Assembly (NCBI GenBank): GCA_002441395.1
Contig: DJVZ01000055.1
Span: 1 to 39,513, forward strand
DNA length: 39,513 bases
Origin: Spirochaetaceae bacterium UBA6243
GTDB taxonomy: Bacteria; Spirochaetota; Spirochaetia; Treponematales; Rectinemataceae
Direction: 5' to 3'
In this document: positions 15,601-23,601 of the stretch, piece after piece
Position numbering within the stretch: position 1 is the stretch's first letter
How the letters are laid out: every line of letters begins with the position of its first letter
Position numbers and translations under genes: made by a program
The notes under the pieces: generated by a model
Seen by the model: only the letters and a program-made list of their open reading frames with translations
Told to the model about the DNA's origin: nothing
Databases searched by the model: none

Positions 15601-17124
15601 ATGAGTGATAATATTTTGGAAATGCGGCACATCACAAAGACTTTCCCTGGCGTTCGCGCGCTTTCCGACGTGAATTTTGCGGTGCGCCGAGGAGAAATCC
15701 ACTGTCTGGTCGGGGAAAATGGTGCCGGCAAGTCGACATTGATGAAGGTGCTGAGCGGTCTGTACCCGCACAGCGATTTCGAAGGTGAAATTATCTTCAA
15801 TGGCAAAAAGAAGGAATTCAACGGCATTCATGACAGCGAGGAAGCCGGCATCGGCATCATCTACCAGGAACTTGCGCTTGTGCCGGATATGACCGTCTAT
15901 GAAAATATCATGCTCGGGCATGAAATCCGGCGCGGCATGACCATCGATGTACAGGAGATGATCCACAAGGCCGAGGAGCTCCTACGAAGAGTCAGGCTTT
16001 CGATCAACCCGAGCGCGAAAGTCAAAGATCTTGGCATCGGCAAACAGCAGCTGGTTGTAATTGCAAAGGTCTTGAGTCGCAATGTATCGCTCCTTATTCT
16101 CGATGAACCGACTGCAGCATTGAACGAAGACGACTGCGACAACCTGCTCAATATCCTCAGGATTCTGAAAACACAGGGCGTCACGTCCATCATGATCTCG
16201 CACAAGCTCAAAGAAGTGCTCTCGATCGCCGAGACGATCACCGTGCTTCGGGATGGCCAGACAATCTGCACCCTCGATCGTCAGAAGGACGAGGTCACCG
16301 AGCAGATTCTCATAAAGCACATGGTGGGACGCTCCATCGAAAACATTTACCCTCCACGCACGTCCACGCATGCGGAGGAGGCCGTGCTCGAAGTGAAAGA
16401 TTGGAGCGCGTACGATGCGAAGCTTGGCCGCAAAGTACTGAACAATGTCAATTTCCATGTGTGCAAGGGTGAGATCGTCGGTCTCTCGGGGCTTGTCGGT
16501 TCAGGCAGAACCGAGCTGGCGCGGAGCCTTTTTGGCAATCCAGATGGTTACATTGTTTCTGGCGACATGGTCTTCAAAGGCAAGAAACAGCGATTTACCC
16601 ACCCCCGCCACGCGATTCGGTCAGGGCTCGCCTACGCGACAGAGGATCGCAAACGCAACGGGCTTATCTTGATCAAATCGATACAGGAAAACATCTCGCT
16701 TGCAAATCTCCAGGGGGTCTCGAAAAATGGCGTCATCAACGAAGAGCTGGATAAGCAAAACGCGCTCAATTTCGTCAACTCCCTTTCAATAAAAACGCCG
16801 AGCATCAGCCAGCTTGTCATGAATCTTTCGGGCGGCAACCAGCAGAAAGTATCGGTCGCGAAGTGGCTCTTTGTGGGCCCGGAGATGCTCATCTTCGATG
16901 AACCGACGCGAGGCATCGATGTCGGTGCAAAGTATGAAATTTACACCATCATGAATGATCTGGTGGCAAAAGGCATGAGCATTCTCATGATTTCATCTGA
17001 ATTGCCCGAAATTCTCGGCATGAGCGACCGTATCTATGTCGTTGCAAACGGAACGATTACTGGTGAGCTCGATGCAAAATCAGCGACGCAGGAAGCCGTC
17101 ATGCGCCTTGCGACGCAGTACTGA
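15601..17124 (+). CDS. CUT2 sugar ABC importer, two-domain ATPase (GguA/XylG-like)
   Basis: A 507-residue cytoplasmic ATPase that powers sugar import. It consists of two fused nucleotide-binding domains, the RbsA/XylG/GguA design. Domain 1 has Walker A GENGAGKST (about 38-46), a degenerate signature LGIGKQQLVV and Walker B LLILDEPTAAL. Domain 2 has the altered P-loop GLVGSGRTE usual for this family, an intact signature LSGGNQQKV and Walker B LIFDEPTRGIDVG. The insertions match the multiple-sugar (GguA/MmsA) type. The ATG at 15601 follows a GGCAGG sequence. The permease gene starts 11 bases after the stop. With the ChvE-like protein and permease it completes an importer. Confidence 0.94.
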   Translation: MSDNILEMRHITKTFPGVRALSDVNFAVRRGEIHCLVGENGAGKSTLMKVLSGLYPHSDFEGEIIFNGKKKEFNGIHDSEEAGIGIIYQELALVPDMTVYENIMLGHEIRRGMTIDVQEMIHKAEELLRRVRLSINPSAKVKDLGIGKQQLVVIAKVLSRNVSLLILDEPTAALNEDDCDNLLNILRILKTQGVTSIMISHKLKEVLSIAETITVLRDGQTICTLDRQKDEVTEQILIKHMVGRSIENIYPPRTSTHAEEAVLEVKDWSAYDAKLGRKVLNNVNFHVCKGEIVGLSGLVGSGRTELARSLFGNPDGYIVSGDMVFKGKKQRFTHPRHAIRSGLAYATEDRKRNGLILIKSIQENISLANLQGVSKNGVINEELDKQNALNFVNSLSIKTPSISQLVMNLSGGNQQKVSVAKWLFVGPEMLIFDEPTRGIDVGAKYEIYTIMNDLVAKGMSILMISSELPEILGMSDRIYVVANGTITGELDAKSATQEAVMRLATQY

Positions 17125-17135
17125 GGAGGAAGCGT

Positions 17136-18314
17136 ATGAATGAGTTGATGACGGTACTGAAGAAGAATGTCCGTGAATATGGCATGTACATCGCGTTGGC
17201 GGCGATCATCGCCGTATTCACGATACTGTCGCATGGCGTGTTTATTTCATCGCGAAACATTGCCAACCTGCTCAATCAGACAGGCTACATTGCAGTTCTG
17301 GCTGTCGGTATGACTCTCGTTATTGTTATACGTCATATAGATTTGTCAGTTGGTTTTCTTTCAGGTTTTTTGGGGGCGATCGCCGCAATCTCGCTTACAC
17401 AGTGGCACTGGCCGGTGTGGCTTTCCATTTTGTTTGTGCTGGGACTCGGAATCTGTGCAGGACTCCTCACGGCGCTGCCTGTCGCGGGCCTCGGCATCCC
17501 GGCCTTTGTCGCGTCGCTCGCGGGCTGGCTCATATACCGCGGAGCCCTGATGCTCGTCACGGCCGCGACAGGGACCATCATTATCCCGAACGAGTCCTTC
17601 AACGCCCTGGGCAACGGATACATACCCGACCTCTTCGCGAGCAACAGCTTCCTGCCCGGCATCCACAAGACGACGCTCGTGCTGGGGCTCATCGCGACGA
17701 TAGTCTTCATCTTCGGGCAGATCGCCGACCGCAAGCGGAAAATGCAGTACAAGTTCGAGGTCCTCTCTACCGGGCTCTTCGTGGCGAAACTGGTCTTTAT
17801 GGCGATAATTCTCGGTTTTATTTCGTGGATACTGGCGGGATACAACGGCATGTCCTGGACGGTGGTCATCATGCTGGCCGTTGTGCTGGTGTATGATTTC
17901 ATCACACGGCGGACAGTCATAGGGCGTCACATATACGCGGTCGGCGGCAACCCGGAGGCCGCTGAACTCTCGGGTATCAGTGTCCGAAACATCACGTTTA
18001 CGGTGTTCGGATCCATGGGATTTCTTGCCGCGCTTTCCGGCATCCTCTTCGCGGCGAGGCTCAAGTCCGCCACGCCGCAGGCGGGAACGCTGTTCGAAAT
18101 GGACGCGATCGCGGCCGCCTACATCGGCGGCGTCTCGGCTTCGGGCGGCATCGGGTCGATAAGCGGCTCTCTCATCGGCGCCCTCGTCTACATGTCACTC
18201 ATGAACGGCATGAACCTGCTGGGCACCGACATCTCCCTGCAGTATGTCATCCGCGGCCTCGTGCTCCTTCTGGCGGTCATCTTCGATGTGATAACGCGCA
18301 AGCGTAAATTGTGA
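17136..18314 (+). CDS. CUT2 sugar ABC importer permease (GguB/XylH-like)
   Basis: A 392-residue inner-membrane permease of the BPD_transp_2 family, which would form a homodimeric channel with the preceding ATPase. About ten hydrophobic segments are visible, from YIALAAIIAVFTILSHGVF near the N-terminus to YVIRGLVLLLAVIFDV at the end. The family motif IDLSVG (about residues 68-73) and the ATPase-coupling region HIYAVGGNPEAAELSGI are intact. The length, with a longer central region than RbsC, fits XylH/GguB. An AGGAGGAAGCGT site precedes the ATG. It is the last gene of the importer unit, followed by a run of inverted repeats. Confidence 0.94.
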   Translation: MNELMTVLKKNVREYGMYIALAAIIAVFTILSHGVFISSRNIANLLNQTGYIAVLAVGMTLVIVIRHIDLSVGFLSGFLGAIAAISLTQWHWPVWLSILFVLGLGICAGLLTALPVAGLGIPAFVASLAGWLIYRGALMLVTAATGTIIIPNESFNALGNGYIPDLFASNSFLPGIHKTTLVLGLIATIVFIFGQIADRKRKMQYKFEVLSTGLFVAKLVFMAIILGFISWILAGYNGMSWTVVIMLAVVLVYDFITRRTVIGRHIYAVGGNPEAAELSGISVRNITFTVFGSMGFLAALSGILFAARLKSATPQAGTLFEMDAIAAAYIGGVSASGGIGSISGSLIGALVYMSLMNGMNLLGTDISLQYVIRGLVLLLAVIFDVITRKRKL

Positions 18315-18319
18315 TACTG

Positions 18320-18356
18320 AGCCAATTTCAAAAGTCTGTTGCTTCTGAAATTGGCT
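18320..18356. repeat. Inverted repeat 1 after the sugar permease
   Basis: Perfect 11-base arms AGCCAATTTCA (18320-18330) and TGAAATTGGCT (18346-18356) around a 15-base centre, six bases after the permease stop. A short T run only partly follows, so it is more likely an RNA-stabilising or processing hairpin than a full terminator. Confidence 0.7.
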
Positions 18357-18358
18357 TT

Positions 18359-18396
18359 GCATTTGCTCCGGTTTCGTTGAAACCGTACGCAAATGC
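18359..18396. repeat. Inverted repeat 2, two-tier hairpin
   Basis: Outer arms GCATTTGC (18359-18366) and GCAAATGC (18389-18396) enclose inner arms CGGTTTC (18369-18375) and GAAACCG (18379-18385) with a 3-base loop. The hairpin is nearly continuous, with a small asymmetric internal loop. No T run follows. Confidence 0.7.
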
Positions 18397-18410
18397 CGCA
18401 ATAAAAGGTC

Positions 18411-18444
18411 GTTCTTTCAAAACTCGTCCGACTTTTGAAAGAAC
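18411..18444. repeat. Inverted repeat 3
   Basis: Perfect 12-base arms GTTCTTTCAAAA (18411-18422) and TTTTGAAAGAAC (18433-18444) around a 10-base loop. Its arms share the TTTCAAAA core with the region of inverted repeat 1. No T run follows. Confidence 0.7.
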
Positions 18445-18473
18445 CTCACTATAATAAAAATTTCGGGTATCAG

Positions 18474-18513
18474 AAGAGCCCGCTCCCAAAATAATTGGGA
18501 CGGGCTCTTTTTT
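18474..18513 (+). terminator. Rho-independent terminator of the sugar importer operon
   Basis: Arms AAGAGCCCG (18474-18482) and CGGGCTCTT (18501-18509) continue, past one bulged C, into TCCC/GGGA (18484-18487 with 18497-18500), with a 9-base loop. A run of T follows to 18513. This is the strongest terminator in the window. Confidence 0.85.
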
Positions 18514-18527
18514 GAAAAATATGTGGA

Positions 18528-18533
18528 TATAAT
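18528..18533 (+). promoter_or_regulatory. Candidate -10 box for the hydrolase operon
   Basis: A perfect TATAAT lies 14 bases after the terminator T run and would start transcription near 18540, giving a ~59-base leader to the gene at 18599. The -35 region falls inside the terminator and is poor (TCTTTT). An alternative is TTGACT (18535-18540) with a weak TAGCGT 17 bases further on. Confidence 0.35.
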
Positions 18534-18598
18534 ATTGACTTCGGTTTGGTTCGGCGTTAGCGTTCTTGCAATCATTGTCTCATATGGGGAACTTCTTG

Positions 18599-19651
18599 AT
18601 GCGCCGATACTTTCGCTGTTTTCTTTTTGGCTTTTTTTTGATTTTTATTGCGGTTCCGACATTTTCGAGCCCGTTTTCCGGGGCCGGGACCATACTCCAC
18701 GATGTCCGTCCCGGGAAGGGGATCACACGAGTCACCTGGCTCTCCGAGTGGTCAAGCCCCCTCGAGGGGACACCCGCGGATACTCGCGTCTTCATCGCCG
18801 ATTCCGGAAAGCCGGGGGCGACGGTCTTCATAGCGGGCGGCACTCACGCGAATGAGATAGCCGGCATTCTGTCGGCGGTCCTCCTTATCGAAAACGCGGT
18901 GCCCTCCGCGGGACGGCTCATCGTCATACCCGACATGAACATGAGTGCTTCCACATGGACCGAGAGCACAAAAGTGCCGTCATGGGTCCGCATCGAGACG
19001 CCGAATGGCCCCCGCTTTTTCAAATATGGCGCCCGATACACCGATCCCGTGCACCAGGGAGCGCCGGACCCCGACCGTTACGTGCACCCCAAGGGAGGGG
19101 ACGCGCTCGAAGGCTCCGAGGCGCGCAATCTCAACCGGGTCTATCCGGGCAAGCCCGACGGCACCCTGACGGAGCGACTCGCGTGGGCGCTCATGTCGCT
19201 CCTCAAACAAGAGGGCGTGGATATCGCGTTTGACCTGCACGAGGCCGGACCTGAGTCGAGACTCGCCAACATGATTGTCGCCAACCCCAAGAACCTCGAC
19301 CTCGCGGCGCTCGCGGTCATCAATCTGGAAATGGACGGCATCCGGATGAAACTCGAGCCTTCGAGCGATGCCTTCCACGGTCTTTCCCACAGGGAGTGGG
19401 GCGACGGGACGAAGGCATATGCGTTTCTCATAGAGACGCCGAACCCCGCCCAGTCCACCGAGAACGGGAACCCCGTCGAGGACCCGCAGTACCCGCTCGC
19501 CGGCCGCATCGCGACGCATTTGGCCAGCATCGGGGCTATCCTGGACGCGTGGAACATGGACTGTCCGCCGGACAAGCGCATCGAGTTCGACGCCCTGCCT
19601 GACTGGCGCGCGGTGGCGGCGAGCGGCGCGGGCGCCTTCCTAAACTGGTAA
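18599..19651 (+). CDS. Secreted AstE/aspartoacylase-family zinc amidohydrolase (copy 1)
   Basis: A 350-residue protein with an N-terminal signal (hydrophobic FLFGFFLIFIAVP, probable cleavage near residue 24), so it acts outside the cytoplasm. The body is a carboxypeptidase-A-like fold of the succinylglutamate desuccinylase/aspartoacylase group: zinc ligands His83 and Glu86 in GTHANE, His214 in FDLHEA, substrate-binding Arg/Asn in RNLNRVYPG (176-184), and a probable catalytic Glu279 in IETPNPAQ. Known members cleave N-succinyl-glutamate or N-acetyl-aspartate, but these are cytoplasmic, so an exported one probably acts on N-acyl or peptide-like compounds from outside. ATG 18599 has GGGGAA eight bases upstream; in-frame starts at 18566 and 18584 are less likely. 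Co-transcribed with ggt. A paralogue lies at 21954. Confidence 0.85.
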   Translation: MRRYFRCFLFGFFLIFIAVPTFSSPFSGAGTILHDVRPGKGITRVTWLSEWSSPLEGTPADTRVFIADSGKPGATVFIAGGTHANEIAGILSAVLLIENAVPSAGRLIVIPDMNMSASTWTESTKVPSWVRIETPNGPRFFKYGARYTDPVHQGAPDPDRYVHPKGGDALEGSEARNLNRVYPGKPDGTLTERLAWALMSLLKQEGVDIAFDLHEAGPESRLANMIVANPKNLDLAALAVINLEMDGIRMKLEPSSDAFHGLSHREWGDGTKAYAFLIETPNPAQSTENGNPVEDPQYPLAGRIATHLASIGAILDAWNMDCPPDKRIEFDALPDWRAVAASGAGAFLNW

Positions 19652-19674
19652 TCTTGATCTTCGGGAGGTTTTAT

Positions 19675-21351
19675 ATGGCATTGCAGAGACATGAGAAAGT
19701 TGCAAGGCGAAAACGCGTCGCGATGAGCCTGTTGGCGATTCTCGCTTTCGCTTTCGTTTTCGTGGTCGCGGCCCCCCTGTCCGCGGCGGATACGGTCAAG
19801 GCTGAAGTTTCCGCGCGCAACGGTATGGTCGCTTCGGCGCAGCCGCTCGCCTCGGCGGCCGGGCTCGAAATTCTGATGGCCGGGGGCAACGCGGTGGACG
19901 CCGCGGTCGCGTCGGCCTTCGCGCTCGGCGTCGTCGAGCCCAACGCGACGGGCCTCGGCGGTGAGGGCATGATGGTCATCTATCTGGCGGACAAGGACGT
20001 GACGGTCGCGATCGATTATCGTTCGATGTCGCCTCTTGCCGACATGTCGAAGGTTAAATTCGGAAGCACAGGGCATGTCGCCGTGGCGGTGCCCGGCACG
20101 GTCGCCGGTCTCTGCGACGCGCTTCAGAAATACGGGACGATGAGCCTCGCCGAGGTCATGGCCCCCGCGATCCGCTACGCCCGAAACGGCTTCATCGTCA
20201 GCGAGACGCTGGCCCAGACCATCGCGGACCGGTTCGATCCCATCTCGAACAATGAGGCGCTCCTCAAGATCGTGGCGCCGGAAGGGCTGCCCCTGGTGGC
20301 CGGCCAGATCATCAAGAATCCCGACCTGGCGGCGACGATGGAAAAGATCGCCGAGGGCGGACCGGACGTGTTCTACAGAGGTGAGATCGCGGACGCGATC
20401 GCCGACGATATGGCGAAGAACGGCGGCTACATCACCAAGGCGGACCTCGCTGCATACCGCGCCATCGAGCGCGAGCCCGTCCGCGGCACCTACCGCGGGT
20501 ATGAGATTGTCTCCGCCCCGCCTCCCGTAGGGGGCATCTCGGTGATCGAAATGCTCAACATGCTCGAGAATTTCGACTTGGCCTCCGAAGCCCCGCTCTC
20601 GCCCCGCAACGTCCACATCATGGCGGAAGTCATGAAACGAGGCTTCGCGGACAACTCCGCCTATGTCGGAGACCCCGCGTTTACGGATATTCCGGTCCGG
20701 GGGCTGCTCGATAAGGAATACGCGAAGAGCCGCGCGGCCGAGATCGACCTGGGCAAGATGTCGCCCTCGACCAAGGCGGGGACTCCCTCCGAGCATCCTT
20801 CCACGACGCATCTGTCGGTCGTGGACCGGGGCGGGAACATGGTCGCGCTCACCCAGACAATCTCCGGATTCTGGGGAGCCTGCGTGGCGGTGCCCGGCAC
20901 CGGCGTCATCCTGAACAACGAGATGCAGAACTGGTCATCCCGCGGGCCGAACGCCTATGCCCCCGGCAAGCGTATGCGCACGACCATCGCGCCGACGATC
21001 ATCGCGAAAAATGGCGTGCCCTTTGTCACCATGGGGACGCCCGGCGCGGGAAGAATCATCTCGACGATGGTGATCCTGGCGGTAGACCTTCTCGACTACC
21101 ACATGGGCGTTCAGGAAGCGATCGAGTCGCCGCGCTTCTACGCACGCGACACCGAAAAGGACTTGTCGATCGAGTCGCGGATGCCGGCGGAAACCCAGGC
21201 TTGGCTGAAGTCGATAGGATACAGCATCAAGGAATACCCTGATTTCGACCTTTTCTTTGGAGGCGCTCAGGCGATTCTCGTCGACCCCGATACCGGCATG
21301 ATGTACGGCGGGGCGGACCCGCGCCGCGACGGCGCGGTCTTCGGGTTCTAA
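19675..21351 (+). CDS. ggt: Gamma-glutamyltransferase, secreted
   Basis: This enzyme transfers or hydrolyses the gamma-glutamyl group of glutathione, gamma-glutamyl peptides or glutamine, usually in the periplasm. The 558-residue precursor has a signal peptide ending near the PLSAADT segment. It matures by self-cleavage before the catalytic Thr377 in the motif STTHLSVVD, splitting into large and small subunits. Other GGT hallmarks are AAGLEILMAGGNAVDAAVAS, PNATGLGGEGMMV, YRGEIADAIA and PGAGRII. The start is ATG 19675, preceded by GGGAGG; a TTG at 19654 was rejected. It lies 23 bases after hydrolase copy 1 and 12 bases before the DUF6305-like gene, all one operon. The substrate may be gamma-glutamyl amino acids fed to the liv importer nearby (inference). 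Confidence 0.95.
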   Translation: MALQRHEKVARRKRVAMSLLAILAFAFVFVVAAPLSAADTVKAEVSARNGMVASAQPLASAAGLEILMAGGNAVDAAVASAFALGVVEPNATGLGGEGMMVIYLADKDVTVAIDYRSMSPLADMSKVKFGSTGHVAVAVPGTVAGLCDALQKYGTMSLAEVMAPAIRYARNGFIVSETLAQTIADRFDPISNNEALLKIVAPEGLPLVAGQIIKNPDLAATMEKIAEGGPDVFYRGEIADAIADDMAKNGGYITKADLAAYRAIEREPVRGTYRGYEIVSAPPPVGGISVIEMLNMLENFDLASEAPLSPRNVHIMAEVMKRGFADNSAYVGDPAFTDIPVRGLLDKEYAKSRAAEIDLGKMSPSTKAGTPSEHPSTTHLSVVDRGGNMVALTQTISGFWGACVAVPGTGVILNNEMQNWSSRGPNAYAPGKRMRTTIAPTIIAKNGVPFVTMGTPGAGRIISTMVILAVDLLDYHMGVQEAIESPRFYARDTEKDLSIESRMPAETQAWLKSIGYSIKEYPDFDLFFGGAQAILVDPDTGMMYGGADPRRDGAVFGF

Positions 21352-21363
21352 GGAGGATTTTTC

Positions 21364-21957
21364 ATGGTTCGGAAACATCGGTTTGTGGCGCGGGTTTTGA
21401 GTGTCGCACTCATGGCGGGAATTGGCGTTCTCCAGGTCTGCGCGCAGGGCACCGTGCCGCCGTCGCTGCAGGGGAGTTTCCTGCAGCCGGGATACATCAC
21501 GTCAGCGGGGCAGACCTCGGACGCCGCGATCGTCAAGGTACTCGCGAATACGAGGCTCAAGCTCGGATTCGGCTATGATATCGCCGCCAAGCCGCAGTCG
21601 ATAGCCGGAGCAAAGACGCTCGTGCTTGTCCTCGGGGCCTCGAACAAAGGTCTCGGCGCCGCGGGCTTGAGCCTGGAGCAGGATATAGAGCGGGTGAAGA
21701 GCGTGATCGCCGAGGCCCAGAAGAATGGGGTAAGAATAATTTCGATGCACACGGGCGGCACGGCCAGGCGCGGAGAGGCCTCGAATCAGGTCATAGAACT
21801 CTGTGTGCCCGTCTCTGATGTGGTCGTTGTCGTCGAAGGCGGAAACAACGATGGATTCTTCACCGATCTGTGTGAGAAAGCGGGAGTACCCCTCGTCGAG
21901 GTTGCCTCGATTTCGGCGGCGGGCAATGTTCTGAAAAGCCTCATGGCGCAACAATGA
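21364..21957 (+). CDS. Exported DUF6305-like protein of unknown function
   Basis: A 197-residue protein with a signal peptide (cleavage probably after VCA, near residue 27). The mature domain looks alpha/beta: the strand-loop AKTLVLVLGASNKGLGAAG, a long amphipathic helix, then the strand VRIISMHTGGTARRGEASNQ, SDVVVVVEGGNNDGFF and a C-terminal VPLVEVASISAAGNVLKSL. To my recollection this matches the DUF6305 family, whose biochemical role is not known. AAGGAGG precedes the start. It lies 12 bases after ggt, and its stop overlaps the next hydrolase start (ATGA), so it is made with them. A helper or binding role in the same exported pathway is only a guess. No catalytic motif is recognised. Confidence 0.75.
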   Translation: MVRKHRFVARVLSVALMAGIGVLQVCAQGTVPPSLQGSFLQPGYITSAGQTSDAAIVKVLANTRLKLGFGYDIAAKPQSIAGAKTLVLVLGASNKGLGAAGLSLEQDIERVKSVIAEAQKNGVRIISMHTGGTARRGEASNQVIELCVPVSDVVVVVEGGNNDGFFTDLCEKAGVPLVEVASISAAGNVLKSLMAQQ

Positions 21958-23015
21958 AAAGACTGCTCGCCGCATGGTGCTTCTTGGTTGTCTTCTCCTC
22001 TGTACAAGTCCATGCACAGACCGGCCTTGAGTTGGTCTGTTCGGAAGTGGTGGCGGGGGAGGGTGTGACCGCGGTGCGCCCGCTCTCCGACTTTTTCCCC
22101 GGCCTGCGGGGAACGCCCTTCGACACGCCTGTCTTCGTCATGGGAGACGGAGCCCGTGGGACAGAAGGCGCGGAGGCCCCGCCGTGCGCGGCGATCGTTG
22201 CCGGCACTCACGCGAATGAGATTGCCGGTGTTCTCGCCTCGTACTGGATCATAGAGCGCTGCCGGGTCCCCGAGGGCAGACTCGTCGTGGTGCCGCGGGT
22301 AAACGCTTCGGGCGCGACCTGGTCGCTTCAGGATGCCAGCGGACCGCGGTTTCTGGAGCTGGGGAGCCGAACCATCCGGTACGGCACGAGGCTATCGAAC
22401 CCGGCGCAGGAGCGCCTTGCGGATCCGGGCAGCTTTGTCCCTCCGCAGGCATCGGGCAATTTCCCCGCGCTCGCCGGCCAGGAAGCGCGCAATCTGAACC
22501 GTCAGTATCCGGGCAGACAGGATGGCAACCGCACCGCGCAGACCGCCTACGCCCTCACGCTCATGCTGCAGGCTGAAGAGGTGCGGATAGCCCTCGACCT
22601 GCATGAGGCGAGCATGACTTCATCGCTCGTGTGGTCCATGATCACCCGCCCCGAGCATCTCGACGCGGCCGCGCTCGCCGCCCTCGACATAGAGGATGAG
22701 ACGGGTGTTTCCTTTCATCTTGAGGATTCCCGGGATGAATTCGCCGGCTACTCACATTGGGAGTGGGGAAAACTCGGCATCAGCGCCTTCCTCGTGGAGA
22801 CGCCGAACCCGGCCCAGCCGACCGACGATCCTACAATAGAGCAGCTCCACAACGCGGCGGCGCCTCTGGCGAAGAGAGTGTACGTGCACCTCTGCGCGGC
22901 GAAAGCGCTGATCGCCAACGCCGCCGATCTCCTGCAGGACGCGGGAGCCCTGCGGATAGAGGGCTTCCCCTCTTCGGTCGAGGAAGTGGGCCGATGGCTC
23001 GAAGGCACACTCTAG
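21954..23015 (+). CDS. Secreted AstE/aspartoacylase-family zinc amidohydrolase (copy 2)
   Basis: A 353-residue paralogue of the protein at 18599. A signal peptide ends near VHA-Q (residue 21). The same active-site set is present: His86 and Glu89 in GTHANE, RNLNRQYPG (179-187), His217 in LDLHEA and Glu282 in VETPNPAQ. The segments GTHANEIAG, ARNLNR and ETPNPAQ are shared exactly with copy 1, while the N-terminal third and the region after LHEA differ, suggesting different substrates. It is coupled by ATGA to the DUF6305-like gene, and its end overlaps the following small gene by 22 bases. Two exported copies around one ggt suggest stepwise breakdown of a blocked amino acid or peptide; this is inference. 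Confidence 0.84.
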   Translation: MKRLLAAWCFLVVFSSVQVHAQTGLELVCSEVVAGEGVTAVRPLSDFFPGLRGTPFDTPVFVMGDGARGTEGAEAPPCAAIVAGTHANEIAGVLASYWIIERCRVPEGRLVVVPRVNASGATWSLQDASGPRFLELGSRTIRYGTRLSNPAQERLADPGSFVPPQASGNFPALAGQEARNLNRQYPGRQDGNRTAQTAYALTLMLQAEEVRIALDLHEASMTSSLVWSMITRPEHLDAAALAALDIEDETGVSFHLEDSRDEFAGYSHWEWGKLGISAFLVETPNPAQPTDDPTIEQLHNAAAPLAKRVYVHLCAAKALIANAADLLQDAGALRIEGFPSSVEEVGRWLEGTL

Positions 23016-23488
23016 ATTCTGGCTCGCTGTACGCGGGCCGCCTTTCTCCCCATGAGACGGCGCAACGGCTTGAATCCTTCCTCGCGCGCTGGCGGGAGAG
23101 CGGAGGCCGGGCAATTGATGCTTTTGCGTTGGCTGCGGGGTCTGAAGACGCCCTTGATCTTCTGCCCGACGTCCCTCCATGGGTCGAATGCGTGGGCGCC
23201 CTCGTCACGAAAGACCGCACCCGTGTGCTCCTGTGGTTGAAATCCAAGCCTTCAGCCGGGGAATCGAATATATATGAAAAAATTTCCGCCGGCGTTCAGC
23301 TTCCCTTCAAAAGACCTCAATGGTGGGCTTCACGGTCGGTCAGAATTCGTTATTATGTGATCCCGCCTTCTCCCGCCGGCGGGGCGGATGCGCTGCTCTC
23401 CGGCCTCGAACAAGCCCACGGAAGTCTCATTGTGCTGAGCCCGCCGGGATCGGGAGAAATGCTCATTCAAATCTCGGAATCACGTTGA
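22994..23488 (+). CDS. Small cytoplasmic protein of unknown function (164 aa)
   Basis: I do not recognise this protein. It reads MARRHTLDSG to LIQISESR, has no signal peptide or membrane segment, and shows mixed alpha/beta character: an early helix (ETAQRLESFLARW), an acidic stretch (GSEDALDLLPDVPPW), and strands such as VLLWLKSK, VRIRYYVIPP and SLIVLSPP. The coding case rests on a GAGGAAGTGGG ribosome site before ATG 22994, GC-rich third positions typical of this genome, and a 22-base overlap with the hydrolase gene. A longer in-frame reading to 22757 was rejected because it lies wholly within that gene. It is the last gene of the hydrolase-ggt operon, ahead of the liv promoter. Confidence 0.6.
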   Translation: MARRHTLDSGSLYAGRLSPHETAQRLESFLARWRESGGRAIDAFALAAGSEDALDLLPDVPPWVECVGALVTKDRTRVLLWLKSKPSAGESNIYEKISAGVQLPFKRPQWWASRSVRIRYYVIPPSPAGGADALLSGLEQAHGSLIVLSPPGSGEMLIQISESR

Positions 23489-23533
23489 GAATGAGCCTTG
23501 TGACAGCACCGGCCCGAATCCGCAGATATATAC

Positions 23534-23562
23534 TTGTGGGCTCCTGTTTGGCCAGTTATAAT
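23534..23562 (+). promoter_or_regulatory. Promoter of the liv operon
   Basis: TTGTGG (23534-23539) and a perfect TATAAT (23557-23562) are separated by exactly 17 bases. Transcription should start near 23569, 33 bases before livK, whose AAGGAGGA site lies in this leader. The promoter makes livKHMGF at least partly independent of the hydrolase genes. Confidence 0.6.
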
Positions 23563-23601
23563 GAGACGAATTTTGTTGCATGCCCAAGGAGGAACTCGAG
23601 C

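Noticed and set aside
19141..20811. 556-codon open frame on the minus strand opposite the hydrolase and ggt genes
   Set aside because: It crosses two well-supported genes in antisense and shows no protein-like motif.
23320..23601. In-frame upstream extension of livK
   Set aside because: The lipoprotein signal and strong ribosome site fix the start at 23602; the extension overlaps the previous gene and contains the liv promoter.
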